From Adiantum capillus-veneris (lineage: Eukaryota; Streptophyta; Polypodiopsida; Polypodiales; Pteridaceae), in assembly GCA_014529385.2 (NCBI GenBank), contig CM043952.1:56835619-56899618 (forward strand): a DNA stretch of 64,000 nucleotides, in the 5' to 3' direction. The position numbers and the translations under genes are program-made. Of the stretch, positions 11,728 through 23,499 are shown one piece after another. The first letter of the stretch is position 1, and every line of letters begins with the position of its first letter. Below the pieces are notes generated by a model that worked only from the letters and a program-made list of their open reading frames with translations, did no database searches and was not told where the DNA came from.

Positions 11728-13430
11728 TACTCACAATTGTGAGTGGATGAGCTACATAGTGACAATTGTGAGTGGATGAACTACATTAACCGAGAAGATA
11801 GTTACACTTTGATGATAGCTTGGAGTTGGACTCGAGAGGGCTTTGATTGCTAGACTCTAAGGGTACTTACATTTTCCGACAGAGATGATTACTTCCTTAC
11901 TTTCTTGAATAATCTCTTTGAAGAAGGTAGCCATTGAGAGGTCTTTTTCAAAGATACGTTGGTTCCTAGCTTTCCATGTTTCTTTGATGTAACATAAGCA
12001 GACAATTTGTATGCACATTAGGATGGCTTGGTTCTTCCACATGATGCCTACCAAGAGTAGGTTGTTCTTGCGGAACGAGAGCTTCTAGGTCTTCTATATC
12101 CATTTACATGATTTGCCCAAGGCCTCTCATAGTTGGATAGTTTTCGAAGAAGTGGAGAGGTTCCTCACTAGCCGCCTTGCACACTTAGCTTCTATCAAAG
12201 CCTATCCCTCTGGTTAATATCTTGATGGTGGTTGGAAGATCCCCCCAACGTACATTCCATAGGAAGGCCTTCAGAACTAGGGGCCACTAAGGGTCCCATA
12301 TATTGCTTGCTATCGATGGCCATCTAGATTCCGTTCCCACTGCTTCTGCCACGTTTGTTGAGTGGGGAGAACCATTGGTTTTGAAAATAAATTTCTAGGA
12401 TATTTCCTTAGTTTGCGTATTGGTGATGTCTCTTTTCTTAGGCCAACACTAGGCTTTCCGATCAAATTCAGCTTGGCACATTGGCATAAGCAGATTGCCA
12501 AGACCATCGACTACTTTGTTGATCAATAGTCAATTCAATTTCATTGAGATTGAACTGGATGGCTAGCCGATCTACATCTTTCCATCTCGTGTTACCCCAA
12601 TCCCCGAATCGGATAAATTTTGTAAGACCTTTGTTATTGACTTTTTTGGCAATTTCTCTCCAAAATGGATTCAACATTTACGCCAAGGGGACCAATGAAT
12701 TACAGAGTTTTTTAAATATCTGGTTGTCTCTCCCCATTCAAGTGCCTCTGCTTCTTTGGTGCATTTGCATACCAACTCGCATGTGTTCTTGCTAGTTTTT
12801 GGTTGACCAATTAAGGTGCCAATAGTTTGTCATGAACCCCGTCCTCTTTCCACGAGCCCCCTTAGGAGATACGTTTTGCCTTGTTGATAATGTCTCATGT
12901 CATGATGGCCCATGCATGCTCTTGTTTAGTGATTGCGACCATAAATTTAGCAGAATGGGCTTCAGCATGCACTGCAGGGTCAAGGATCTTGATACTGCCT
13001 AGCTCCTTGGGTATGGCAACACATTCCCATTTAGCCCACTACCATAGTAATGACTCTTTGGTGTTATTTTTCCTTTGGGAATTTTCACGAGTTTCAAGAA
13101 TTCCTTCTAATCGCATTTTGCTTTCAAGAGGGGCCCAATGAAGGAAATATATGGGATCATAAACGACATGGTCACCTTCACTTGCTATGCAATGTGAGGA
13201 GCACATATTACCAACTTTGCATCTTGCTTCAAGCTTTGTCCATAACCCACTAGAACCATTGCTTCCCACCCCAAATGGGGCTCCAAGATGGTGGAAGGCC
13301 TTTTCTTTTGAGACAATTTCACCTAACCATTCAGAGAGCTCAAACGAGTCGTTTGGTAATAGAGAAATTGTCATGTACTTAGGCCTTTTTCATACAAAAA
13401 AGAGAGTATGGACGGTTAATTTCTAAACTA
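11728..13430 (-). mobile_element. L1-type LINE (copy i), 5'-truncated, decayed
   Basis: On the minus strand the RT thumb region (FELSEWLGEIVSKEKAFHHLG.., 13374 downward), the connector (NPFWREIAKKVNN, NTRWKDVDRLAI, about 12670-12560) and the zf-RVT-type C-terminus (ILMCIQIVCLCYIKETWKAR, about 12020) appear in order. The 3' UTR ends with the palindrome ACTCACAATTGTGAGT (11729-11744), a second partial copy at 11762, and an A-rich tail. The palm with the catalytic site is missing, so the copy is 5'-truncated near 13430. Several frameshifts are present. Confidence 0.75.
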
Positions 13431-13570
13431 CTTTATTTCTTTTGCCTTTTCAATATTGATTTTCAAAATGTGGTACCTTCTAGAAACGTTTTTTTTTCAT
13501 ACTCACAATTGTGAGTGCATGTATTAAATTCTCCATAAAGAAATGTACAAAATACCCTCTAGCTTAGGAC

Positions 13571-14139
13571 TATTAAGTATGGAGCGCCTGATTTACTCTT
13601 TGTAATTTTTTTATATTAAAAATGCACATTTGTAAGGCTCCCGTTATGAAGAGAAGCCATCGTGTGTGAAGAAAAATCACTCGTCGAAAACCAAAATTTC
13701 CATTGCCGGAATATTATGGCCGGACAGCGGCCTAAAAGTGTTCGAAAAACAACCGGTGGTCGAAAGTCAATGACTGATGGCCGAATTCAATGGCCGATGG
13801 TCGATTTTAGAGGCAGACTTGTCTTCTCAGGGGCGGCCACACATGGGCGGATTGAAGAGTCCATTTGGACTTGTCTACACAAGGGCGGCTACACATGGCT
13901 ATCTCTCATGAGAGAGGGCAACCCTTTTGGCCTATAAAAGGAGGCCATTTGTACAGACATTTTGGAGTGTGAAGTTGATGCAACAAGGTGGGTGTGAGGT
14001 GGTGAGAGTGAAGCAAGGTGGGAGCTCTATTAAGGGTATAATCCCTTTGTAACCTACTTCTTGTTTGAAGTACTAAAGCCATTGAGTGGCTGCTTTCCCG
14101 TGGATGTAGCACACATTGGGTGAACCATGTATATTGGGT

Positions 14140-14195
<56 letters not shown>

Positions 14196-14283
14196 CTCTA
14201 TAATCTCTCGTGTGTGAAAATTTGTCTCTCTCCATTAAGTAAGCTACTCAAATATCTATTTAGCTACGTCCTATTTCCTAACA
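13571..14283 (+). mobile_element. Solo LTR (713 bp) with 5-bp TSD
   Basis: The sequence is bounded by TATTAAGTATGGAG (first dinucleotide TA where the relative at 27708 has TG) and TTTCCTAACA, and flanked on both sides by aggac (13566-13570 and 14284-14288). A TATA box, cctataaaagg, lies near 13930, and a (CT)n tract occupies 14141-14193. There is no internal region, so this is most simply the product of recombination between the two LTRs of a former element. It sits in the 3' region of LINE copy ii. Confidence 0.85.
14141..14193. repeat. (CT)n microsatellite inside the solo LTR
   Basis: Fifty-three bases of CT downstream of the LTR TATA box, in the presumed transcribed part of the LTR. Confidence 0.9.
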
Positions 14284-14288
14284 AGGAC

Positions 14289-17230
14289 GAGCCTTGAGGG
14301 GCCGCACAATACATCAAGGAACTACATAGCCCTAGATAGAGGTGACCCACTTCATAAGATTCCTTACACACCATTATCGAGTTGAAATCATGACAACAAA
14401 GATTGCTTGATTCTAATCGTTTGAGTTCTTCCTTTTTCCAACGGATACAATTACTTCCCTACTTTCTTGGATAATCTTCTTGAAGCTAGCTGTTGAGAGG
14501 TTGTTATTGAAGACCTACCAGTTCCTAGCCTACCAGACTTGCTTAAAGTAGCAGAAGCAAACAATTTGTGTGCAAATTAATAGAGCTTGGCTTTTCACCA
14601 CCTTCCCTCCCAAGAATAGATCGTTCTTGGAGAACCCAATCTTTGAGGTCTTTTGTATCCATTTGCATAGTTTTCTTGCAAGGCCTCTAAGATCTGGTAC
14701 TCCTTGAATAAGTGAGGGGGTCCTCACTTGCTAGTTTGCACCTCGAGCACCTATCTGATCCCAATACCTCTGGCTAGAATCTTAACGCCTATTGGCATAG
14801 CCCCCCATAGCACCTTCCGCATAAATATCTCATCACATGGGGACATTGTGGGTCCCAAATGAACACCAATGTAGAATCAGGCCATTACTTACCCCACTAC
14901 TTATTGAGAGGGGAGAATTGATCAATCTTGGTCATTAGGATGTGGTAGATATCCTTGATTTACGGTCTAGAGAATTGTCTGTTCTTGGGCTATGGCTAGG
15001 CTTTTCACTCAAATTTAGACTCATAGATACGCATCAAGATATTGTCTAGCCCTTCCACATCTTTGTTCATCAGTAGTCTTTCAATTTTATTGTCGGTTCC
15101 ATATCGGGTAGTTAATTTGTCTCCTTCTTTCAAGCTCTTGTTGCTGTTTTCCAAAAATGGGCAGTCGTCAAAGTGCTTTATTATTGAACTTTATAACAAT
15201 TTCTCTCCAAAATGGATCCATCAATTCATTTCTTACTTTAGAGAGCCATGGGGACCAGTGCCTTATGAATTTTTGGAAATATCTAATTGTCTCCCCCCAT
15301 TCAAGAGCCTCCATTGCTCTATTACACTTATGTACCCCGTCGCCTCTGGTGTTGCCACCTAATCTCAGGTTGGGGATCATCGAGGGGCTAATAGTTTGTC
15401 ATGAATTCCTAACTCTTTCCACTGGCTACCTTGAGAAAAGAGGTTTGCCTTGTTAATCATGTCTCGTGTCATAATGGCCCATGCTTTGTCTTGCTTTGCA
15501 ATTGAGACCATAAATTTGGTAAATTGAGCCTCTACATGGATAATGGGGTTGAGGATCTTGATACAACCTTGGTCCACTGGTCTATCCACAGACTCCCATT
15601 TGGTCCAATGCTAGGGCATCAATTCTTCGGTGTTATTTTTCTGTAGGAATCTTTTCACCAGGCTCAAGAATTCTTTCTAGTTGCATTTAGCTATTTTGAG
15701 GAGCGTACTAGTGAAAGACATGTACGAGAGCATAAAAAAATTAATCACCTTGCTTGGGAAGGGAAGAAGCACATACTCCCACCTTTCCATCTTGTTCCTT
15801 ACCTTGTCTATGACCCATTGAAGCCTTTGCTTGTGAGTGATGTCTACCCCAAGTGGGGCTCCAAAGTGTCGAAAAATCTTTCCTTTTGTGACAATCTCTC
15901 CACTCCATTTAGTTAGGTCAAACGAGTCATTTTTGTAAAGCGAGATCAATCTTGATTTCTCAATATTGCATTTTGAACCAGAGGCATGGAAAACATTTGA
16001 ACGATCTACAAAGCCTTCTTGAGTATCTAGTAAGGCCAACCCTTGGATCTCCCCTCTTACAACACTGGCTTCAAGCATGGTAACCAAGGGATGAGAATTA
16101 GTGGCCAAAATTAATGGAGCTAGTGGCTTGCTGTGCTTGATTGATCGTTTGAATTCATATGCATCCATAAATTTTTTATAAAAGAGGAGCTCATATTTTG
16201 CTAGCTCCAAGGGTGTGTACCAACAAACAACACACGCAAGGTCCAAAACCAAGCAATGTCTTGACATCTTCTGTGAAGGACCATGTAATCTAGTCATAGG
16301 ATTTTCCCAGGTCAAGTTGAAGAAGGATACGCTCTTGATTGGTGAAGTTTGCATATTCGATGCCAACCATTCTTGCCAGGATGTTGTCATAGATTGACCT
16401 TCCTTTGATAAGTTTATGTTGGTGGGAAGTAATGGCTTTTCCCAGGAGGGGAGAGAGCCTAAGGGTGATAATTTTTGCAATAATTTTATATGCCACCATT
16501 ATCATAGTGATGGGCCACTATTATTTCACGAGGGAGCAAAACAATTGCTTGGGGATAGGTTTAATGAGGCCTATATTTATGCATGGATCTAGCACTCCTT
16601 CAACTAGGGATTCATTAACCATGTGCCTGTTGAGGACTACATGTCCTCCCAAAATTCCTTGACAAACTCACTTGTGAAGCCATCCCATCCTGGGGATTTC
16701 TCCCCACCTAATAATTGAATCAAGAGTGAGCATTCATCCTCCATGAAAACATTCTCTAGCAGGTTTGCTTTCGATTGTGAAACTGTCTTATTAACACTAC
16801 TGATAAGAGATTCTCTTGCTTCATCTAGTTCAAGGGACTGGGATGGCATAAATCATCAAGCATCAACTTAGCCATTTCATTTGGGTCTTGCATTGCATCC
16901 CCTTCATCATCTATGAGCATAGGTAAATCTCTCTAGATAATTACAATGCCTTCATAACCTCCCTCAAGTTGTTGCTCAGTCAAGTCTGCTTTCGCTTCAA
17001 GCCACCTCTTCTGCTCCACTTCGGAGGCCATCCCTTCTTGTTTTTTGCTTGTTATTAGATCTACTTCATCTCTAATTTTCTTATGGTATTCTTAGTGGGA
17101 CTTCTTCATTCTTGGGATTATTCTTTTGATCGCTCTTTATATATTCCTAGCAAAGCTATCCCAATCTCTAGTATTCTCCAATTATATAGGTTTACTAAGC
17201 TTGCTTAGAGCATTTTTGGATAGACTTTGG
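14289..17230 (-). pseudogene. L1-type LINE copy ii: RT core and C-terminus
   Basis: Minus-strand motifs run from 17230 downward: a linker, then AYKIIAKIITLRLSPLLG, a KGRSIYDNILARM motif and LLQLDLGKSYD (about 16500-16290), then NSHPLVTMLEASVVRGEIQGL (about 16090), the thumb IFRHFGAPLGVDITHKQRL and, near 14640-14530, the C-terminal zf-RVT-like part (SQALLICTQIVCFCYFK). The expected FADD catalytic segment between EIQGLAL and the thumb is missing compared with the plus-strand copy (LFANDSLLFLKA at about 29910), so an internal deletion removed the active site. Stops and frameshifts are numerous. Confidence 0.8.
17226..17230. repeat. Target-site duplication of Copia-2 (left)
   Basis: The five bases tttgg adjoin the LTR start and recur at 22463-22467. 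Confidence 0.88.
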
Positions 17231-17509
17231 TGTGGGGGAGCAGGAGAGAGAGCCCACTTTCTATTCTATGCAATGAGAGTGAAGGAGAAGAGGAGAGCAG
17301 CGCAGAAGAAGCACACGCAGAGAGAAAACGTGAGAGAGAGAGAACGCTCGTAGAAATCTGGGAAAGTCACTATTGTGTTATTTTGGGCTTGGCCTTTGAG
17401 TATATGAGTAAGTGACTAGGGGGCCATTCACACTTGGGCCCCCTCACTTATAAGTCTTTTAACTTATAAGTTAATAAGTACAAGGCACTTAGGCCTTTAT
17501 TCCCTAACA
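17231..17509 (-). repeat. Copia-2 3' LTR (279 bp, full length)
   Basis: On the plus strand it runs from TGTGGGGGAG to TTCCCTAACA. It contains a 58-bp segment (about 17409-17466) absent from the other LTR. TATA-like elements are not obvious. Confidence 0.92.
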
Positions 17510-17520
17510 ACCTCCCACCT
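17510..17520 (-). other. Copia-2 polypurine tract
   Basis: On the minus strand AGGTGGGAGGT lies directly inside the 3' LTR, the expected plus-strand primer. Confidence 0.8.
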
Positions 17521-17579
17521 AAAGGCAATGTACCTTGGGAGATCAAAACCTAAAGGCAATGTACCTTGGGAGATCAAAG
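17518..17579. repeat. 31-bp tandem duplication next to the polypurine tract
   Basis: The unit cctaaaggcaatgtaccttg... (17518-17548) is repeated at 17549-17579, differing only at the final base. It lies between the end of RNase H and the LTR. Confidence 0.9.
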
Positions 17580-17619
17580 AATCAGCTAACTATGATACAT
17601 CAGCTGATCATGCACTTAC

Positions 17620-20600
17620 TCATCCAACACCCATCATCTGACGGCAATATGCAAACCGCTCTGCTGGAAGACTCTTGGTCAAAAGATCTGCAGGATTGTC
17701 ATCTGTGTGCACCTTGACAAGTGTAATGCTCTTGTCATCAAGCACACTCCTGATAAAATGATACTTCACCTCTATGTGCTTTGTCTTGGCATGAAAAACA
17801 GGGTTCCTTGCAAGCATAATAGCACTCTGACTACCACAGTGTAGCACAGGAACCGGTGACTTAATGCCAAGCTCTTCTACCAAAACGCATGAGCCACAAA
17901 GCTTCTTTGCATGCCTCAGTGGCAGCCACATACTCAGCCTCAGTGGTAGACAAAGCAACACATTTTTGCAGTCTAGAAATCCAAGAAACTGCACCTCCTG
18001 TGAATGTAAACACATATCCAGAGGTAGACTTCCTGCAATCTGGATGTCCAGCAAAATCTGCATCTGTAAAGCCATGCACAGATGTCTCACTCTTCCCAAA
18101 ACAAATGCACAAGTCTTTAGTGCCTTTCAAGTATCTCAAGATACACTTCACTGCTTCCCAATGCTTTTTGCCACGATTGCTCATGTACCTGCTTACCACT
18201 CCCACCGCAAATGCAATGTCCGGACGTGTAGCAACCATAGTATACATCAAACTGCCAATGGCTGATGCATAAGGAATCTTGGCCATTTCAGCCCGCATAT
18301 CATCTGTATTTGGGAAGTCATGTGCAGTCAGTTTTACATATGGAGGCAGCGGAGTACCAAGTGCCTTTCCCCCATCCATATGAAAACGATGTAGCAACTT
18401 ATTAACATAATCTCATTGAGATAGATACAGACGCCTGTTGGGTCTATCTCGAGAGATACGCATGCCCAAAATATGATTAGCTTCACCAAGATCCTTCATG
18501 TCAAAGCGATTCTTTAAGCTTTGCTGTAATGCATCCAACTCCGTGACATTTTTACCCGCAATAAGCATGTCATCAACATACAAAATCAGCAATAGAAGAG
18601 ATCCATCACTTGCCGTTTTGATATACAAACAGTGATCAGAATTACTTCTTTTGTATCCTTGAGACCTCATGAATGTATCAAACTTGTGATACCATGCACG
18701 GGGAGACTGTTTCAAACCATACAAGCTCTTCAAGAGTCTACATACTTTCTTCTCTTGCCCCTTTGACACAAAACCTTCTGGCTGCATCATATAGATCATC
18801 TCAAGCAAATCGCCATGCAAAAACGCTGTTTTGACATCCATTTGCTTTAACTCCATATCTTCAGAAGCAACCAGGCCTAAAACAAGACGTAATGTGGCAA
18901 GCTTTACAACAGGAGAAAAAATATCATCAAAATCAACACCATGCTTTTGCTTGTACCCTTTAGCAACCAAACGTGCCTTGTACTTAGAAGAAGCATCAGA
19001 TGTGACCTTGGTCTTGTAAACCCATTTACATGGCAGAGCCTTATGCCCTTTAGGCAAATCAACCAAGTCCCATGTATGGTTTTTCTCCAAAGACTGCATT
19101 TCCGAAACCATTGCTTTAAACCATTTCTTATTGTCTTCCTGTTGCATAGCCTCTTTATAGCAAGACGGCTCACCACAATCAGTAAGCATGACATAGTCCA
19201 AAGACGGTTCATATCTATCGGGGGGCCTTGTCAGCCGAGTAGACCTACGCACCCAATGATCCATAACAAGTGGATTTTCAGCCTGTAAACCATCAAAAAC
19301 AGCAGGCTGTTCAGCCGGTTGCATCGCAACAACGGGCGGTCTAGGAGCATCAACCTGTTCCCCTACCTGTGGTGCATCAATGGCAACTTGTTGGGGCTGA
19401 TTTTCAGCACCATTTTCAGCATGTAAAGGCTGCTGAACATTGGGCCTTCTTGGCTGTCCATATGTAACATCTTCACGAAAAACAACCCGGCGCACTTCCT
19501 CGACCTTTGTGGGCTGTTTGTGCATGCAATTCTCATTGAAGATGACATCATTGCTGCGTATGATTTTCCGTAATGCGGGATCCCATAATCTATACCCCAT
19601 TTCACCATCCTCACCATATCCTAGGAAAATGCATTTATGAGACTTTGGTTCTAGTTTGGTGCGCAGTTCACTCCGGATGTGAACATAGGCCTCACAACCA
19701 AACACTCTTAAATGTGCATATGAGGGTGGCTTGCCAGACCACACCTCCGCAGGCACCTTTCCACCCAAAGCCTTGCTAGGTGAGCGATTAATCAAGTGAA
19801 TAGCTGTTTGCACAGCTTCTGCCCAAAAACCATGAGGTAATGCAGCATGTGACAGCATACTCCGAACTTTCTCTTGGATAGTCCGGTTCAAAACCTCTCC
19901 AACTCCATTCTGAGAGGGATTAAAAGGAGCCGTGAGCTCTCTTTTAATACCTTTAGTAGCACAAAAGTCAATAAATGCTTTTGATACATACTCCCCCCCA
20001 TTGTCTGAGCGCAAAGACCTAAGCTTCTTGTCAGTTTGATTCTCAACAAACGCAAGAAACTTCTTGAAAGTATCCAAAACATCGCTTTTAGCACGTATTG
20101 GATACACCCACACCTTACGTGTAGCATCATCGATAAACGAGACAAAATATTTCTTTCCCCCTAAGGACAACTGTGGCATTTCACATACATCGGAATGCAC
20201 TAAGTCTAACCTGTCAGACTTCAAAGAAAGAGACCTTTTGTGCGGTGTTTGACTGTGCTTACCATAAATACAGTGCTCACAATGAGAAAAATCAGCATAC
20301 CTCAAACACGGCAAATAACCACAACGAGATAGAGTTTCCATTCCTCTTTTACTTATGTGTCCCAACCGGCCATGCCACAAAGGAACAATTGGCTGCTCGG
20401 TTACGGCGACAACATTGTCACGCACACTAGATACATGCAAAGGGTACAAAGTGTCCGATTTACAACCCTTGGCTACAATCCGGGCCCCTTTACAAATTTT
20501 CCACTTGCTATCACCAAAAGTGGTGTGATAGCCTGCATCATCTAGCTGCCCTGTACTAATCAAACTCTTCTTGAGTTGTGGCACATGGCGCACTTTGTGC

Positions 20601-21700
20601 AAAACAAAAGTCATACCATTAGCAAAGGAAAACTGGACACTGCCAATACCTGCAATGTCACATGCATAGTTATCTCCCAAATAAACAGTGCCCTGCACCT
20701 CACCTGAGTACTGTGTAAACCAATCCCTATGAGGTGTTACATGAAAGGAGGCACCTGAATCAAGAATCCAAGTATGCATGCCCACATCAGAACCCATAGC
20801 AAGGGTATGTGCATCCACAGAAGAGGCATTGAGTACATCAGTGCTGCTGTCACTGTCACAACTACTAGCAACATTGATTTCCTCAATCAACACAGTGCTC
20901 TTCTTGGCATTTCCCTTGTCCTTTGCATCAGTTTCAGCACCCTTGTTCTTCTCTTTCTTCCACTCATAGCATTCCCGTTTATAATGCCCTTTCTTTCCAC
21001 AATGATGACACACAACATCTTTCCTACGAGATTTGCTGCGTGCCCTGTCCTTACTGTCAGATTTCTCCCTCTGTTGAGACCTGCCTCTCAAGTGCAAAGC
21101 ATTAGAAGACCCACCTGTGGTGTTCTTCCTGTTCATCTCTTCCATCAAGAGAGAACTCTCTACATCTGCATACTTAAGTGACGCACTTGAGTTACTAAGA
21201 GCTGTCCGGAATACATCCCAACTCTCGGGCAATGTGCATAGCAGAAAAGTAGCTTTGAACTCCTCATCAATCGTGAATTTCGGCTCTGTCAGTTGGCTGA
21301 AAATAGAATTGAATTCATTGAGGTGCACTGACATGTGCGTGCCCTCCTTCATGCGGAGATCCATAAGCTTCTTAAGCCAATACACTTTACTGGCAGCACT
21401 CTGCTGTGCATACAACTCGTCTAAACGCTTCCACATGCCCCATGCTATCTGCTCATTCTCTACATTGAAGAGTAAATTGTCAGACACCGAAAGCATGATC
21501 GTGGAGCGAGCCAACTCGTCCACTTCTTCCCATTCTTCAACCTCCATATCAACCGGTTTCACACCCTGTAACTTAATAGGTTTCGCCTGTTTCTTCTACA
21601 ACATCACATTATAACATTGCTTCTTCCATATAGCAAAGTTATGGGCACCTTCAAGCTTGCGAATGTGCAACAAATTGCCACTTTCACTGCTAGAAGCCAT
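17620..21700 (-). pseudogene. Copia-2 gag-pol polyprotein
   Basis: The natural start is the ATG at 21700 (MASSSESGNLLHIRKLEG). A TAG at codon 35 (21596-21598) interrupts gag; the frame then stays open to a TGA at codon 1096 (18413-18415). Order: gag; CCHC knuckle (residues 231-244); protease LDSGAS (Asp 314); pre-integrase HGRLGH..CEHCIYGK; integrase core with VHSD (Asp 504), LRSDNGGEY and GVGEVLNRT; RT with KARLVAKGYKQKHG, LYGLKQSPRAWYHK and YVDDML (about 1041-1046); RNase H with FTDADFAG and TTEAEY. One extra base near 17875 shifts the frame before the last 85 residues, which end DNPADLLTKSLPAERF. The catalytic residues are all intact, so the lesions are few and recent. Confidence 0.95.
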
Positions 21701-22227
21701 TCTGAGTGATTGCAAACACTGAAACCCTGTTTTGCCGACCTAAACACGCCCAAATGTGCGCAATCGGGCAAAAAACAGCTTGCTGTTACAGAAAAACAGC
21801 GAGCAAATTTCACGCGAAATCACCCCAAAACGGCGTACATTCACTGCCAAACCCTTACCAAAGATTTCCACAAGGTGTATACATCATTCCCTGTTTTGGG
21901 GCAAAAATCAGACCTGTAAACACCTGTTTTGCTGAATTTTCAGAACCTCGTTGGTGGAAACACCTGTAAGATTGACCTGTGAGACTTGCCCTAATGAAAT
22001 TGCATCAAATTGACCCCGAAATTGGTCAATTTCAGCAGAAATAAGCTGCTGTTCGCCAGTTTTTGAAACCCTAATTTTGGGGAAACTGTCACCGGAGGTC
22101 GATTCTACACGGTGAGAGGATCCCTTCGCGACAGAGTTGATCGAAAACGGTTGAATATCCTTCCCGCAGCGAGCAAGAACAAAATTCTGATCTGTGTTGC
22201 GAAAATGGCTCTCTTGGAAACCCTAAA

Positions 22228-22239
22228 GCTCTGATACCA
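22228..22239 (-). other. Copia-2 primer-binding site, initiator tRNA-Met type
   Basis: On the minus strand TGGTATCAGAGC, the standard Copia complement to the 3' end of initiator tRNA-Met, lies two bases inside the 5' LTR. Confidence 0.93.
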
Positions 22240-22241
22240 TG

Positions 22242-22462
22242 TGTGGGGGAGTAGGAGAGAGAGCCCACTTGCTATTCTATGCAATGAGAGTGAAGGAGAA
22301 GAGGAGAGCGGCGCAGAAGAAGCACACGCAGAGAGAAAACGTGAGAGAGAGAGAACGCTCGTAGAAATCTGGGAAAGTCACTATTGTGTTATTTTGGGCT
22401 TGGCCTTTGAGTATATGAGTAAGTTAATAAGTACAAGGCACTTAGGCCTTTATTCCCTAACA
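22242..22462 (-). repeat. Copia-2 5' LTR (221 bp, with deletion)
   Basis: It is the same sequence as 17231-17509 but lacks 58 bp. The deletion endpoints share aagt, as expected for loss between short direct repeats. Three substitutions were seen in the aligned part. Confidence 0.92.
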
Positions 22463-22467
22463 TTTGG
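22463..22467. repeat. Target-site duplication of Copia-2 (right)
   Basis: tttgg, identical to 17226-17230. Confidence 0.88.
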
Positions 22468-23480
22468 AAGAGTGGGTCTTTGAAGTACCCCCATGATTAC
22501 CCTTAGAGCCTTAATGTTATTGCCCTTCCCCTTTGGCTTTTCTGAGTTTCATGTACAACGACAAGTGGTCTGATAGGGTCTATGAAAATACCACCTTCAT
22601 TTCAATTGTTGACAAAATCTAGGTGCCTTGATGGGAGCAATAATAGCATCTGTCAAGTCAAAATGTTGTGTGGGCATATTGGAGAATGCTGCAAGTGAAG
22701 CCAAGTGAGCTATTCCAAGGGCCAACCGCCCACATGTCTATCAATGCCAATTTCTCACAAAGGCTCAACCATTTTGTATTTTCCAAGCACGCTAGTAGAC
22801 TCGAGGAACTTGTTATATCCTTTCTATTTTTCACCATATTAAAGTATCCTTTCAAGAACCATTCCCCTTTGATAGGGGTGTCTTTGAGATGCGTCCACAA
22901 TTTGTCTCTATTCTTAGCATTGTAGGGGCCATAAATGTTGATAATGGTGATTGGATGACTTGCCCAATTAACCTTCATCCTAGGGCTCTCTTAGAAGCAT
23001 AATTGAGGACCACCTTTGGCTCTAGTTCTATGTCCAGAATGGTGAGGATTCCAATGTACCTGTCTATTCGCTCTCCATATAATACCATCTTCTTGCCCAC
23101 TGCTTGCTTTCTTCTACTGAAAGCATCCAGGTGATGCTCCTAGATGGTCTCACAATTAACTTCCTCGTATTTCATAGCTTCTTCTCTTTAGAAGGGATGC
23201 TTCTTCTAGGTTTTTGAGCCCTTCACGTTCCACGAATGGAGAAAAATATCTTCCATCTCGAGAGGGGTACAAACTCCTCCATCTCAAGGAAATCTTTCTC
23301 ATTATTGTATTTCATGTTGTCCTTGTGCATTGGCATTTTCCTAACCTTAGTTTGGGAGCTTTCCGACTTTGTTGTCATGAGGTTCTTGGGATTGGTATCC
23401 CATAGCACATCAAAGAGGTTGTCATACAAAATGGGTTTTGGGTTTATTCGATGGAAGTTATTCGTGTTTTCCAATCACCC
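22468..23480 (-). pseudogene. L1-type LINE copy ii: ORF2 endonuclease
   Basis: Reading the minus strand from about 23250 gives an ORF2-like start (MEDIFLHSWNVKGSKT), then EHHLDAFSRRKQAVGKKMVLY, ASHPITIINIYGPYN (about 22955) and a GYFNMVKNRKD motif (about 22840), matching the endonuclease/exonuclease/phosphatase fold used by L1 LINEs to nick target DNA. The expected GDFN motif reads GYFN, losing its aspartate. Several stops break the frame. Upstream of 23250 a less clear Lys/Glu-rich frame may be ORF1 or 5' UTR. Confidence 0.75.
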
Positions 23481-23499
23481 TAGCTTGGGATTTTGATTG

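Larger units (their letters stand above)
17231..22462 (-). mobile_element. Complete Ty1/copia retrotransposon (Copia-2), nested in a LINE
   Basis: A 5232-bp element on the minus strand has two LTRs (221 and 279 bp), a PBS, one long gag-pol frame, a polypurine tract and a perfect 5-bp TSD. Where aligned, the LTRs differ by eye at only three bases plus one 58-bp indel, so insertion is recent relative to the LINE it interrupts. Two in-frame stops and one frameshift in gag-pol mean it now depends on proteins from elsewhere. Confidence 0.95.
13493..23480 (-). mobile_element. L1-type LINE (copy ii), split by a solo LTR and a Copia element
   Basis: Three segments of one LINE are colinear on the minus strand: 23480-22463 (ORF2 start and endonuclease), 17230-14284 (linker, RT, C-terminus) and 13570-13493 (3' UTR end with ACTCACAATTGTGAGT and an A-tail). 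Removing the Copia element and one TSD copy restores the reading frame FKDPLFQSLSKNALSKL, which matches FKDPLFKSPALNAMSKL in the plus-strand LINE at 28750. The combined LINE is about 4 kb. Insertion order is LINE first, then the two LTR elements. Confidence 0.85.

Noticed and set aside
20774-21614. Plus-strand frames of 135 and 165 codons
   Set aside because: They are shadows of the Copia-2 gag-pol frame on the minus strand.
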